Shown here piece after piece: positions 11,590-19,395 of a stretch of 64,000 bases of DNA. This stretch comes from Microbacterium invictum (GTDB lineage Bacteria; Actinomycetota; Actinomycetes; Actinomycetales; Microbacteriaceae), in assembly GCF_014197265.1 (NCBI RefSeq), contig NZ_JACIFH010000001.1, positions 2,170,001 to 2,234,000 on the forward strand, read 5' to 3'. A model generated the notes under the pieces. The model was not told the origin of the DNA. It searched no databases and saw only the letters and a list, made by a program, of their open reading frames with translations. The stretch's first letter is position 1. Each line of letters begins with the position of its first letter. The position numbers and the translations under genes were made by a program.

Positions 11590-12786
11590 TCACGCGTGGT
11601 CGTCGGCGAGTTCCGCCGACGTCGAGCGTTCGCCGCGCAGCGACATCGCGATGAGGGGGAACAGCAGCACCGACAGCATGCCGGCACCGACGAGCACCGA
11701 TGCGGCGGCGCTGGAGAGCAGCCCCTCGTCGACGCCGATGGCGGTGACGGCGACGATGATCGGCAGGCCGGTCGCGCCCAGGAGCATGATCGACAGCCGG
11801 TCGCGGCCGGTCGACCCTTCGGGGGCGGCGAGCATCGAGGGCAGGCCGCGGACCACCAGCAGCACGATCAAGACGACCGGGACCATCGCGAGCAGGATCG
11901 GGTCGTCCAGCAGCGACTTCAGATCGAACGTGACGCCGGTGTAGATGAAGAACAGCGGCACGAGGAAGCCGAACGCGAGCGCCTCGACCTTACTCTCGAC
12001 CACCTCCTGCGCATCGGCGTCGGCGTCGCGCATGAGCAGGCGCCAGACGATGCCGGCCGCGAATGCGCCGAGCAGGATGTCGAGGTCGAGCACGGCGCTG
12101 AGCCCCACGAGGGCGATGAGGATCAGCATCACGACCCGGACGGCGAACTGCCCGGAGGTGTGCAGCGTCGCGGTCACGAACGCGTGCAGGCGGCCCTGCG
12201 GTGCCTTGAGCGCGTACCAGATCGCGGCGGCGGCGATCACGAGGAAACCGGCGAGCACGAGGGTTGCGACGCCGGGGTTGCGCCCGCCCAGCAGCACCGA
12301 GATGGCCACCAGCGGACCGAACTCGCCGACCGCGCCCAGGGCGCCGACGGCGCGGCCGAATGGAGTGCGCATCTCGCCGGCGTCGCGCAGAATCGGCAGG
12401 AGCGTGCCGAGCGCGGTGGATGCCAGGGCGACGCCGATGACGATCGCTCCTTCGCCCGGGACGAGGACCCAGCCCAGCGCCGTGCCGGCCACGATGCTGA
12501 TGAGCCAGCCGCCGATCGCGCGGCCGCCGGTGCGTCCCCGCAGGGCGGAGAACTCGATCTCGGTGCCGGCCACGAAGAACAGCATCGCCAGGCCGAGCTC
12601 TGAGAGCAGGTCGATGAACTCGGAGGGCTGCGCCCAGCCCAGCAGGCTCGGGCCGACGACGATGCCCAGCACGAGCTCGAACACCACGACCGGAATGCGC
12701 AACCACGGGCCGATCGCGCGGGCCGCCAGCGGAGCGAGCACGGCCAGCAGCGGGATCAGTACGAACGTGCTGGAGAAGTGTTCCAC
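11590..12786 (-). CDS. Cation:proton antiporter, CPA2 (KefB-like) family
   Basis: A 398-residue integral membrane protein made of about 12 hydrophobic helices with no C-terminal TrkA-N/RCK domain, so it is a membrane-only CPA2 exchanger. Family signatures include FELVLGIVVGPSLLGW (around 36-51), LGLAMLFFVAGTEIE (64-78) and VALASTALGTLLPILRD. It probably exchanges Na+ or K+ for protons; the ion is not deducible. The start is GTG at 12786, just downstream of a TAGTCT element, which suggests a leaderless or short-leader transcript. Its promoter abuts a GC-rich tandem repeat. Confidence 0.88.
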   Translation of the reverse strand: MEHFSSTFVLIPLLAVLAPLAARAIGPWLRIPVVVFELVLGIVVGPSLLGWAQPSEFIDLLSELGLAMLFFVAGTEIEFSALRGRTGGRAIGGWLISIVAGTALGWVLVPGEGAIVIGVALASTALGTLLPILRDAGEMRTPFGRAVGALGAVGEFGPLVAISVLLGGRNPGVATLVLAGFLVIAAAAIWYALKAPQGRLHAFVTATLHTSGQFAVRVVMLILIALVGLSAVLDLDILLGAFAAGIVWRLLMRDADADAQEVVESKVEALAFGFLVPLFFIYTGVTFDLKSLLDDPILLAMVPVVLIVLLVVRGLPSMLAAPEGSTGRDRLSIMLLGATGLPIIVAVTAIGVDEGLLSSAAASVLVGAGMLSVLLFPLIAMSLRGERSTSAELADDHA

Positions 12787-12802
12787 GCCGAAAGACTAGA
12801 CC

Positions 12803-12950
12803 GCGGGCGGTGCGGCGCGCGGGCGGTGCGGCGCGCGGGTTGGTGCGGCGCGCGGGTTGGTGCGGGCGGTGCGGCGCACGGGCGGTGCGGGCGGTGCGGC
12901 GCGCGGGCGGTGCGGCGCGCGGGCGGTGCGGGTCGCGGGTTCGCCGGCAC
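12803..12950. repeat. GC-rich 16-bp tandem repeat
   Basis: Imperfect tandem copies of GCGGGCGGTGCGGCGC, interspersed with 9-10-base partial units (GCGGGTTGGT, ACGGGCGGT). The tract lies between the xylB stop (12967) and the antiporter start (12786). It encodes nothing I can support. It may have grown by slippage; its position over the antiporter upstream region could influence transcription. Confidence 0.85.
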
Positions 12951-12966
12951 CTCGGCCCGGCGGGCG

Positions 12967-14277
12967 TCAGGACGTGGCGAGGACGCGAGCGGCCTGGCGC
13001 GCGGCGCCCAGCGCCACGTACTCGGCCGGCGCGGGCACCTCGACCGGAACGCCCAGCACCTGCGGGGCGATCTCCCGGACGGCATCGGACTGCGCGCCGC
13101 CGCCGATCAGCAGCGCACGCTCGATCGGCACACCGAGCTCGCGCACCGCGTCGAGCCCCGCGGCGAGTCCGGACAGCATGCCCTCGACGGCCGCGCGGGC
13201 GAGATTCTCTCGGGTGGTGGATGCCAGGGTCATGCCGGTCAGCTCGGCCGTGGCGTCGGGCAGGTTCGGGGTGCGTTCGCCCTCGAAGTACGGGACGAGC
13301 GTCAGCCCGCCGGCACCGGGCTGCGCGGCGAGCGCGAGCCGGCTGAGTTCGGTATGGCCGACGCCGAGCAGGCGACCGATCGCGTCGAGCACGCGGGCGG
13401 CGTTGAGGGTCGCGACGAGCGGAAGGAAGTGGCCGTCGGCCGACGCGAAGCCCGCGACGCTGCCGGTCGGGTCGATCGTGCGGTGCTCGCTGACGGCGAA
13501 GACGGTGCCGCTCGTGCCGATCGACACGACGACGTCACCGGGGCCCGCGCCCACTCCCAGGGCGGCGGCGGCGTTGTCGCCCGCGCCAGGACCGACGCGG
13601 CGTCCGGCCTCGTCGAGCACGAACTCGTCGGGGCCGAGCACGCGCGGGAGACCCGCATCGTGGCCGAGCGCGGCGATCAGCAGATCGCGGTCGTAGTCGC
13701 CGGTCTCGGGGTTCCAGTACCCGGTGCCCGAGGCGTCGGACCGGTCGGTCACCAGCTCGTCGAGGCCCGGGCTCTCTGCGCCGCCGGGCGCCACCGGGCC
13801 GAACCCGCGCATCCGCCAGGTGAGCCAGTCGTGCGGCAGCGCGACGGCCGCGACGCGCGCCGCATTCTCGGGCTCGTTGTCGCGCAGCCAGCGCAGTTTG
13901 GTGATGGTGAAGGATGCCACGGGCACGACGCCGCTGCGCTGCGCGAGCTGCTCCGCACCGAACTCGGCGATGAGGTCGGCCGCCGCACCGGCCGAGCGGG
14001 TGTCGTTCCACAGCAGCGCGTCACGGATGACCCGGCCGTCGACGTCGAGCGCCACCATGCCGTGCTGCTGACCCCCGATCGCCCACGCGTCCACGTCGTC
14101 GAGGCCACCGGCATCCACGATCGCGTCTTGCAGCGCCGTCCACCATGCTTCGGGGTCGACCGAGGTGCCGTCGGGGTGCGTGGCACGGCCGGTGCGCACG
14201 ATCTCGCCGGTCTCGGCGTCGTAGACGACGACCTTGCACGACTGCGTCGACGAGTCGACGCCCATCACGAGTGCCAT
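12967..14277 (-). CDS. xylB: Xylulokinase
   Basis: A 436-residue FGGY-family kinase that phosphorylates D-xylulose to xylulose 5-phosphate for the pentose phosphate pathway. It shows the N-terminal ATPase motif [16 protein letters not shown], the [11 protein letters not shown] substrate loop, LLWNDTRS, the catalytic Asp in [13 protein letters not shown], and the second phosphate loop [14 protein letters not shown]. The C-terminal [11 protein letters not shown] segment is also typical. The length is slightly short of the usual 480-500 residues. The ATG at 14277 has GAGAGAGG upstream. It lies 224 bases after xylA in the same direction, separated by a hairpin and a G-rich tract. Confidence 0.94.
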   Translation of the reverse strand: MALVMGVDSSTQSCKVVVYDAETGEIVRTGRATHPDGTSVDPEAWWTALQDAIVDAGGLDDVDAWAIGGQQHGMVALDVDGRVIRDALLWNDTRSAGAAADLIAEFGAEQLAQRSGVVPVASFTITKLRWLRDNEPENAARVAAVALPHDWLTWRMRGFGPVAPGGAESPGLDELVTDRSDASGTGYWNPETGDYDRDLLIAALGHDAGLPRVLGPDEFVLDEAGRRVGPGAGDNAAAALGVGAGPGDVVVSIGTSGTVFAVSEHRTIDPTGSVAGFASADGHFLPLVATLNAARVLDAIGRLLGVGHTELSRLALAAQPGAGGLTLVPYFEGERTPNLPDATAELTGMTLASTTRENLARAAVEGMLSGLAAGLDAVRELGVPIERALLIGGGAQSDAVREIAPQVLGVPVEVPAPAEYVALGAARQAARVLATS

Positions 14278-14305
14278 GCCGGCATCCTCTCTCTCATTCC
14301 TCCAC

Positions 14306-14344
14306 GCCCCTCCCCCCGCGCCCCTCCCCCGCGCCCCTCCCCCC
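14306..14344 (-). promoter_or_regulatory. G-rich tract (possible G-quadruplex) in the xylB leader
   Basis: On the xylB coding strand this stretch is three near-repeats of GCGGGGGGAGGGGC, giving at least six runs of four or more G within 40 bases, about 30 bases upstream of the xylB start. It satisfies the usual G-quadruplex pattern. A role in controlling xylB expression is inference. Confidence 0.55.
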
Positions 14345-14357
14345 ACGATCCTTCCCC

Positions 14358-14426
14358 GCGAGAGAACAACGGGCGGACGAGAGAACGGTTGTTACCCGTT
14401 CTCTCGGCCGCGAGTTGTTCTCTCGC
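14358..14426. repeat. Nested inverted repeats between xylA and xylB
   Basis: The outer arms GCGAGAGAACAAC (14358-14370) and GTTGTTCTCTCGC (14414-14426) are perfect complements. They enclose an inner 11-bp hairpin, CGAGAGAACGG (14378-14388) and CCGTTCTCTCG (14396-14406), with a 7-base loop. The motif GAGAGAAC therefore occurs four times in mirrored pairs. It could terminate or attenuate transcription between xylA and xylB, or bind a regulator twice. No U-rich tail is present. Confidence 0.8.
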
Positions 14427-14501
14427 CGACGAGGGCGGCCGACGAGGGTGGGCGACGACGGCGGGCGACGTGGGGGGCGGCGGCGATGTCAGCGGGTCGG
14501 G

Positions 14502-15692
14502 TCAGCCGCGGGCGCCGAGCAGGTGCTCGGTGGCCAGCTGCTGCAGCCGCACGAAGCCGAAGCCCTTGCCGCCGAAGTAGGCGTTCGGATCGAAGTCCTC
14601 GTACGCCGACCGGTCGGCGAGGAAGTCGTCGTAGCTCTCGCCCTCGGCCAGGGTCGGGGTCGACAGCTCGTCGACGCGGGCGGCTGCCAGGGCCTCCTGC
14701 ACCTCGGGGTCGGCGCGGAACGCCGCGGCCCGCTCCTTGAGCAGCAGGTAGGTGCGCATGTTGGCGGCGGCCGAGTCCCAGACACCCTTCTCGTCCTCGG
14801 TGCGGCTGGGCTTGTAGTCGAAGTGGCGGGGGCCCTCGTAGGCCGGAACGCCGCCGGGGCCGCCGTTCTCGAGCAGGTCGACGAGGGCGAACGCGTTGTG
14901 CAGGTCGCCGTGGCCGAACACGAGGTCCTGGTCGTACTTGATGCCGCGCTGACCGTTGAGGTCGATGTGGAAGAGCTTGCCGTGGTACAGCGCCTGCGCG
15001 ATGCCGGCGGCGAAGTTCAGGCCCGCCATCTGCTCGTGGCCGACCTCGGGGTTCAGGCCCACCAGTTCGGGGCGCTCGAGCGAGTCGATGAACGCGATCG
15101 CGTGGCCGAGCGTGGGCAGCAGGATGTCGCCGCGGGGCTCGTTGGGCTTCGGCTCGATCGCGAAGCGGATGTCGTAGCCGCGGTCGGTGACGTAGTCGCC
15201 GAGCAGGTTCACGGCCTCGCGGTAGCGTTCGAGAGCGGCGCGGATGTCCTTGGCCGAGTCGTACTCGGCGCCTTCGCGGCCACCCCACATGACGAAGGTC
15301 TTGGCACCGAGCTCGGCGCCGAGGTCGAGCTGGCGGAACACCTTGCGCAGCGCGAACCGGCGCACATCGCGGTCGTTCGAGGTGAAGCCGCCGTCCTTGA
15401 AGACCGGGGCCGAGAAGAGGTTCGTGGTGACCATCGGCACGATCAGGCCGGTGTCGGCCAGCGCGCCTTTGAGGCGGTCGATCTGCGTCTGGCGCTGGGC
15501 ATCGGTCGAGCCGAAGGCGAACAGGTCGTCGTCGTGGAAGGTGAGGCCGTAGGCGCCGAGCTCTGCGAGCTTCTCGACGGCGTGCACGACGTCGAGCGCG
15601 GGGCGGGTAGGGCCGCCGAACGGGTCGGCGCCGTTGTAGCCGACGGTCCAGAGGCCGAACGAGAACTTGTCTGCGGGGGTGGGGGTGGGCAT
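14502..15692 (-). CDS. xylA: Xylose isomerase
   Basis: A 396-residue class I xylose isomerase that converts D-xylose to D-xylulose, feeding XylB. All metal and catalytic residues are in place: H53 and D56 (TFHDDDL), E180 and K182 (FAIEPKP), E216 and H219 (NPEVGHE), and D244, D254 and D256 ([21 protein letters not shown]). Numbering is one below the Streptomyces enzymes. The ATG at 15692 has AAGGAGCGTC; an upstream in-frame ATG at 15734 is less likely because it falls in the promoter/operator. It is the first gene of a xylA-xylB unit. Confidence 0.97.
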   Translation of the reverse strand: MPTPTPADKFSFGLWTVGYNGADPFGGPTRPALDVVHAVEKLAELGAYGLTFHDDDLFAFGSTDAQRQTQIDRLKGALADTGLIVPMVTTNLFSAPVFKDGGFTSNDRDVRRFALRKVFRQLDLGAELGAKTFVMWGGREGAEYDSAKDIRAALERYREAVNLLGDYVTDRGYDIRFAIEPKPNEPRGDILLPTLGHAIAFIDSLERPELVGLNPEVGHEQMAGLNFAAGIAQALYHGKLFHIDLNGQRGIKYDQDLVFGHGDLHNAFALVDLLENGGPGGVPAYEGPRHFDYKPSRTEDEKGVWDSAAANMRTYLLLKERAAAFRADPEVQEALAAARVDELSTPTLAEGESYDDFLADRSAYEDFDPNAYFGGKGFGFVRLQQLATEHLLGARG

Positions 15693-15722
15693 GACGCTCC
15701 TTAACGCGGGCTCCGGAGAATT

Positions 15723-15737
15723 GTTGTTGGACACAAC
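15723..15737. promoter_or_regulatory. Candidate operator upstream of xylA
   Basis: A perfect inverted repeat, GTTGT-N5-ACAAC, lies 30 bases upstream of the xylA start in the 85-base gap to the GH43 gene, next to an AT-rich TATAT element. It differs from the CGAAA boxes elsewhere in the locus, so a second regulator (for example the ROK protein at 29495-30712) may act here. The assignment is tentative. Confidence 0.45.
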
Positions 15738-15777
15738 CTATATCATCCGCGGCGATCCGTCCACTCTGGAATCTCGC

Positions 15778-17421
15778 TCAGGGAGCGACTCGCAGTGTGA
15801 CGTGATCGACGTCGACCACACCGTCGCCGACCGCCATGACACCGATCCAGCTGCCCACGAACATGCTCGGCCGCCCCGACGCCAGCGGGCGCAGATCGAC
15901 CTCGCCGAGGTGGGTGTCGCCGATCGTGAGACGAGCCGTCAGCCCGTCGACGTCGATCGCGAGGTCGATCCCTTCCGTATGGATGCCGGAGACCTCACCC
16001 ACGGTCATCTCGACCCCGTCGTCGGCGAGCACGGCTCTGCCCACCCCGCGGCGATCGACCGTGAGCTCGAGGTAGGCGGACTCGGAGGTGCGCAGGAGGA
16101 GCCCCCCGCGCACGGCACCGGCGAGTTCGATGCGCGCGGCCGCGTGCGTCCGGTGATCGGGCAGGCGGCGGCCGAGAAACGCGAGCGGCCCCAGACCCGA
16201 AGGCTCGGTCGGCGTCGCGGTCAGCCGCACGTACCCGGGGCGCGCCACGGTGTCGGCGAACGTGTCGGGCAGGATGCGTGGCGCCGTCCATGCCGGGTCG
16301 AGGACGGGTGCGTCGAAGTCGTCGCGGTACTCGGTCGGAGCCGGCTGCTGGTCGGGCACCCCCTCGGCCGCCATGGCCGGCTCCACCCGCCCGGACCCGG
16401 GAGCGAACAGGGGCTGCCGGTGTTCCCACTCGACCGGCACGAGATGCGTCTGCCGGCCGAGCAGGCCGTTCTCTCCGTCGATCGTCTGGATGCCGAGCAT
16501 CGTCGACCACCAGCGCCCGTCCGGCGCTTCGACCAGGTCGGCGTGCCCGACGTCGGCGATGGGCACACGGTCGCCGAGGTCGCGGTGGGTGAGCCGCGGG
16601 TTGCCCGGGTCGCCGACGTAGGGGCCGGCGATGTCGTCAGCGTAGGCGACGCAGACCGCGTGATTGCGATTGGTGCCACCCTCGGCGGCCACGAGCATCC
16701 ACCCGCCGCCCGGCCGCGCGATGATGTGCGGCCCCTCGGCCCAGACGGCGCGGGCGGACGCACCGCGCCAGATCTCGCGCACCTCGCCGATGGGCGCGAG
16801 GGTCGCGGGGTCGAGCTCGGTCAGCCAGATGTCGGTCTGCCCGGGCCAGAGGCCGGGCTGCGCGAGCCGGTTGCCGCACAGCCAGACCCGGTCGCCGTCG
16901 AACGTCAGCGACGGGTCGATGCCGTCGAAGCCCTCGAACCATGTCGGCTCCGACCACGGCCCCTCCGGCTCGGTCGCGGTGACGACGAAGTGCCCCGCCC
17001 GGCCGGGCCACGACGGCTCTCCGTCGACGACCGGCGACACCACGGTGCACACGACGTAGAACGTGCCGTCGTGGTGGCGGATGGTCGGCGCGTAGAGGCC
17101 CTTCGACGAGGGGATGCCGGACAGGTCGAGCTGACCGGGACGGTGGATAGCGTGCCCGATCGGCACCCAGTCGACGAGGTTCGTCGAGCGGTGGATCGGC
17201 AGTCCGGGAAGGTACTCGAACGTCGACGTGACGAGGTAGTAGTAGTCCCCGACGCGGCAGATGCTCGGGTCGGGGTGGCAGCCGGGCAGGATCGGGTTGC
17301 GATAGCGGTACGACGCGGCGCCCGTGGTGACCGAGCCATTCTCGGACTGGACGCTCAGCGGCGACTTCCCTGCGGGACGGCCCGCGTGGGAAGCGGCCGG
17401 CGCGCGGTTCGTCGAAGACAT
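15778..17421 (-). CDS. GH43 beta-xylosidase/arabinofuranosidase, abnormal 5' end
   Basis: Glycoside hydrolase 43 with the five-bladed propeller starting at RNPILPGCHPDPSICRVGDY. Catalytic residues are D51 (CHPDPS), D169 (FDGIDPSLTF) and E229 (WAEGPHII). A C-terminal beta-sandwich of about 200 residues follows, as in GH43 xylosidases that trim xylo-oligosaccharides. No signal peptide is present. The family normally starts one to five residues before RNPILPG, but no ATG, GTG or TTG exists there. The nearest in-frame ATG (17421) lies inside an antisense UxuB fragment and adds about 36 unrelated residues without a ribosome binding site. The 5' end was probably cut by a deletion, so expression is doubtful. 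With this start it is 547 residues. Confidence 0.85.
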   Translation of the reverse strand: MSSTNRAPAASHAGRPAGKSPLSVQSENGSVTTGAASYRYRNPILPGCHPDPSICRVGDYYYLVTSTFEYLPGLPIHRSTNLVDWVPIGHAIHRPGQLDLSGIPSSKGLYAPTIRHHDGTFYVVCTVVSPVVDGEPSWPGRAGHFVVTATEPEGPWSEPTWFEGFDGIDPSLTFDGDRVWLCGNRLAQPGLWPGQTDIWLTELDPATLAPIGEVREIWRGASARAVWAEGPHIIARPGGGWMLVAAEGGTNRNHAVCVAYADDIAGPYVGDPGNPRLTHRDLGDRVPIADVGHADLVEAPDGRWWSTMLGIQTIDGENGLLGRQTHLVPVEWEHRQPLFAPGSGRVEPAMAAEGVPDQQPAPTEYRDDFDAPVLDPAWTAPRILPDTFADTVARPGYVRLTATPTEPSGLGPLAFLGRRLPDHRTHAAARIELAGAVRGGLLLRTSESAYLELTVDRRGVGRAVLADDGVEMTVGEVSGIHTEGIDLAIDVDGLTARLTIGDTHLGEVDLRPLASGRPSMFVGSWIGVMAVGDGVVDVDHVTLRVAP

Positions 17422-17932
17422 CGAACCGTTCGAGCAGCGCAAGCTCCTGCTCCTGAACGGCGGGCACCTGCAGCTCGCCTTCCACGGCCTGACGCGCGGG
17501 CTCGCCACGATCGCCGACGCCGTCGCCGATCCGGTGTGCCGGCGTGCGCTCGAGCAGTTCTGGGACGAGGCCGTCCGCACCGTCGGACCGGAGGTGGATG
17601 CCGTGCCGTACTGCGCGGCACTGCTCGACCGGTTCCGCAATCCGCGGATCGCGCATCGGCTCGACCAGATCGCCGTGGACACCGTGACGAAGCTCCGGCT
17701 GAGGGTGCTTCCGGTCGTTCGACGCGAGCTGACGGCGGGGCGGGATGCCGGGGGTGCGCTCTCGGTGATCCGCGCGTGGCGGCAGGTCCTCGAGCAGGGA
17801 GTGCTGGCCGATGGACCCGCGACAGCCGCGCCCGAGGAGGCACTGACGTCGCTCGTCTCGGGTGTCTCCGGCGAGCATGCCGCAGTGATCCGCGGCGCGG
17901 CGAGCCGGATGCCGTCAACATCGACGGCCTGA
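17312..17932 (+). pseudogene. Mannitol dehydrogenase/fructuronate reductase (UxuB-type), C-terminal fragment
   Basis: About 206 residues matching only the C-terminal domain of the long-chain mannitol dehydrogenase family, starting abruptly at DAAPVVTEPFSDW. The polyol-site residues K, N and H in EQRKLLLLNGGH are kept, and NPRIAHRLDQIA and ALSVIRAWRQVL are typical. The NAD-binding N-terminal half is missing; a GTG at 17324 could start a fragment but no cofactor site would exist. It abuts the GH43 gene head to head with no space between them. In an intact locus uxuB would have linked glucuronate release from xylan to catabolism. Confidence 0.85.
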
Positions 17933-17955
17933 CCGCGCACCTGCGTACACTTGCT

Positions 17956-18019
17956 CGAAAGTTCTCGAGGAGCGTCTGCAAGACGGGATCGAAAGTATCG
18001 TCGTGCTGGACGAAACTCG
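17956..18019. promoter_or_regulatory. CGAAA-type boxes upstream of the LacI gene
   Basis: Three related sites precede the regulator: CGAAAGTTCTCG (17956-17967), CGAAAGTATCG (17990-18000, one mismatch from a perfect palindrome) and CGAAACTCG (18011-18019). The same palindrome, CGAAACTTTCG, occurs exactly upstream of the sugar-binding protein gene at 29386. CGAAA-type palindromes have been described upstream of Streptomyces xylanase genes under LacI-family control. Autoregulation by the LacI protein is inferred. Confidence 0.6.
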
Positions 18020-18080
18020 TGCCATAATCAGGACGTCGCGCTGAACCGGCGCGCCGACACCAGCCCCACGGAGTCACTGC

Positions 18081-19088
18081 ATGACGCCCACGACCAGGGT
18101 CACCCTTGCCGAGATCGCGGCGGAAGCCGGCGTCTCGCTCGCCACGATGTCGAAGGTCCTCAACGGCCGCACCGACGTCGCACCGGCGACTCGCGCGCGG
18201 CTCGAGGAGCACCTGAACCGCCACGGCTACACGCGGCGCAACTCTGCACAGCGCTCGGAAACGCTCGAACTCGTCTTCCACGAGCTCGAGTCGAGCTGGT
18301 CGATGGAGGTCATCGCGGGCGTCGAGACTGCGGTGCACGCCGCAGGCCTGTCGGTCGTGCTGACCGTCAGCGGCGACCGGCACGCCCCCTCGCCCGACTG
18401 GATCGACGGCGTGCTGCGGCGACGCCCTGTCGGCGTCGTGCTCGTGTTCTCGGACCTCGCCCGCGCACATCGCGAGAAGCTGCGTTCCCGCGGCGTCCCC
18501 TTCGCGATCGTCGACCCGGCCGGAGACCCGGCGCCGGATGTGCCGTCGGTGGGCTCGGCGAACTGGTCGGGCGGCGTCATGGCGACCCGCCACCTCATCG
18601 AACTCGGACACCGTCGCATCGCGGCCATCACGGGGCCGGAGGACATGATGTGCTCGCTCGCGCGAGTGGACGGCTACCGCTCGGCGATGAACGCGGCGAA
18701 CCTCCCGATCGATCCGCGCTGGATCCGCTTCGGCGACTTCCACCCCACCGGCGGCGAGACGCACGGCCGCGACCTGCTAGCCGGACCCGACCGCCCGACG
18801 GCGATCTTCGCAGGCAGCGACCTGCAGGCGCTCGGGGTCATCGCCGCGGCGCGGGCGGCCGGCCTGAGCGTGCCGGGGGACCTCTCGGTGGTCGGGTACG
18901 ACGACATCGCGCTCGCACGATGGCTGAGCCCGCAGCTCACGACGGTGCACCAGCCGCTGCGCCGCATGGGCGAGGAAGCCGCGCGACTGGTGCTCCGGCT
19001 CGCGGAGGGCGAGACCGTCGACACGCTCCGGATGGATCTCGCCACACACCTCGTGGTTCGCGGCAGCACCGCACCCGTTCCCGCCTGA
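18081..19088 (+). CDS. LacI-family transcriptional regulator of the xylan locus
   Basis: A 335-residue LacI repressor. The helix-turn-helix is residues 7-30 (VTLAEIAAEAGVSLATMSKV) with hinge helix near 48-58. The periplasmic-binding-like ligand domain follows, with characteristic GHRRIAAITGPEDM, RVDGYRSAM and DLSVVGYDDIALARWLSPQLTTV segments. The likely inducer is xylose or a xylo-oligosaccharide, inferred from its place between the GH43 and xylanase genes. GGAG lies 11 bases before the ATG. CGAAA-type boxes lie upstream of this gene, the xylanase and the ABC transporter. Confidence 0.92.
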   Translation: MTPTTRVTLAEIAAEAGVSLATMSKVLNGRTDVAPATRARLEEHLNRHGYTRRNSAQRSETLELVFHELESSWSMEVIAGVETAVHAAGLSVVLTVSGDRHAPSPDWIDGVLRRRPVGVVLVFSDLARAHREKLRSRGVPFAIVDPAGDPAPDVPSVGSANWSGGVMATRHLIELGHRRIAAITGPEDMMCSLARVDGYRSAMNAANLPIDPRWIRFGDFHPTGGETHGRDLLAGPDRPTAIFAGSDLQALGVIAAARAAGLSVPGDLSVVGYDDIALARWLSPQLTTVHQPLRRMGEEAARLVLRLAEGETVDTLRMDLATHLVVRGSTAPVPA

Positions 19089-19123
19089 TCCCCGCGCACC
19101 TCGGACGTCGTCTCCGGTGCACG

Positions 19124-19258
19124 GTGGCCACCTCGAGCGCTCCGTGGCCACCTCGAGTTGCATGTGGCCGCCTCGAGTTACATGTGGCCACCTCGAGTTG
19201 CGCGTGGCCACCTCGAGTTGCATGTGGCCACCTCGAGTGCGCGATGGCCACCTCGAGT
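19124..19258. repeat. 20-bp tandem repeat array with GGCCACCTCG core (second locus)
   Basis: Lies in the 307-base gap between the LacI gene (ends 19088) and the xylanase (starts 19396). Seven units begin GGCCACCTCG (one variant GGCCGCCTCG) at 19126, 19146, 19166, 19186, 19206, 19226 and 19246, an exact 20-base period, mostly as GGCCACCTCGAGTTGCATGT. Period and core equal those of the array at 4368-4680, but the other ten bases differ. All units point the same way here. No coding potential is supported. Confidence 0.95.
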
Positions 19259-19286
19259 GCGCTCGAGAGGCGGTCACGCGCGCGGG

Positions 19287-19308
19287 CGAAACTTGCGGCT
19301 GAGTTTCG
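19287..19308. promoter_or_regulatory. CGAAACT inverted repeat upstream of the xylanase
   Basis: CGAAACT (19287-19293) and AGTTTCG (19302-19308) form a perfect inverted repeat with an 8-base spacer, about 90 bases before the xylanase start. Its half-sites match the CGAAA boxes near the LacI and ABC transporter genes. A TTGTCA hexamer downstream near 19335 could be a -35 element, which would place the operator just upstream of the promoter. Confidence 0.5.
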
Positions 19309-19395
19309 TAACAGTTGCGTAACGGCCTACGTCGTTGTCAACGTTTTCAGATTAGTTTTCGAAGACGACAAATACTCGCGCAAAGGAGCGCCTCC

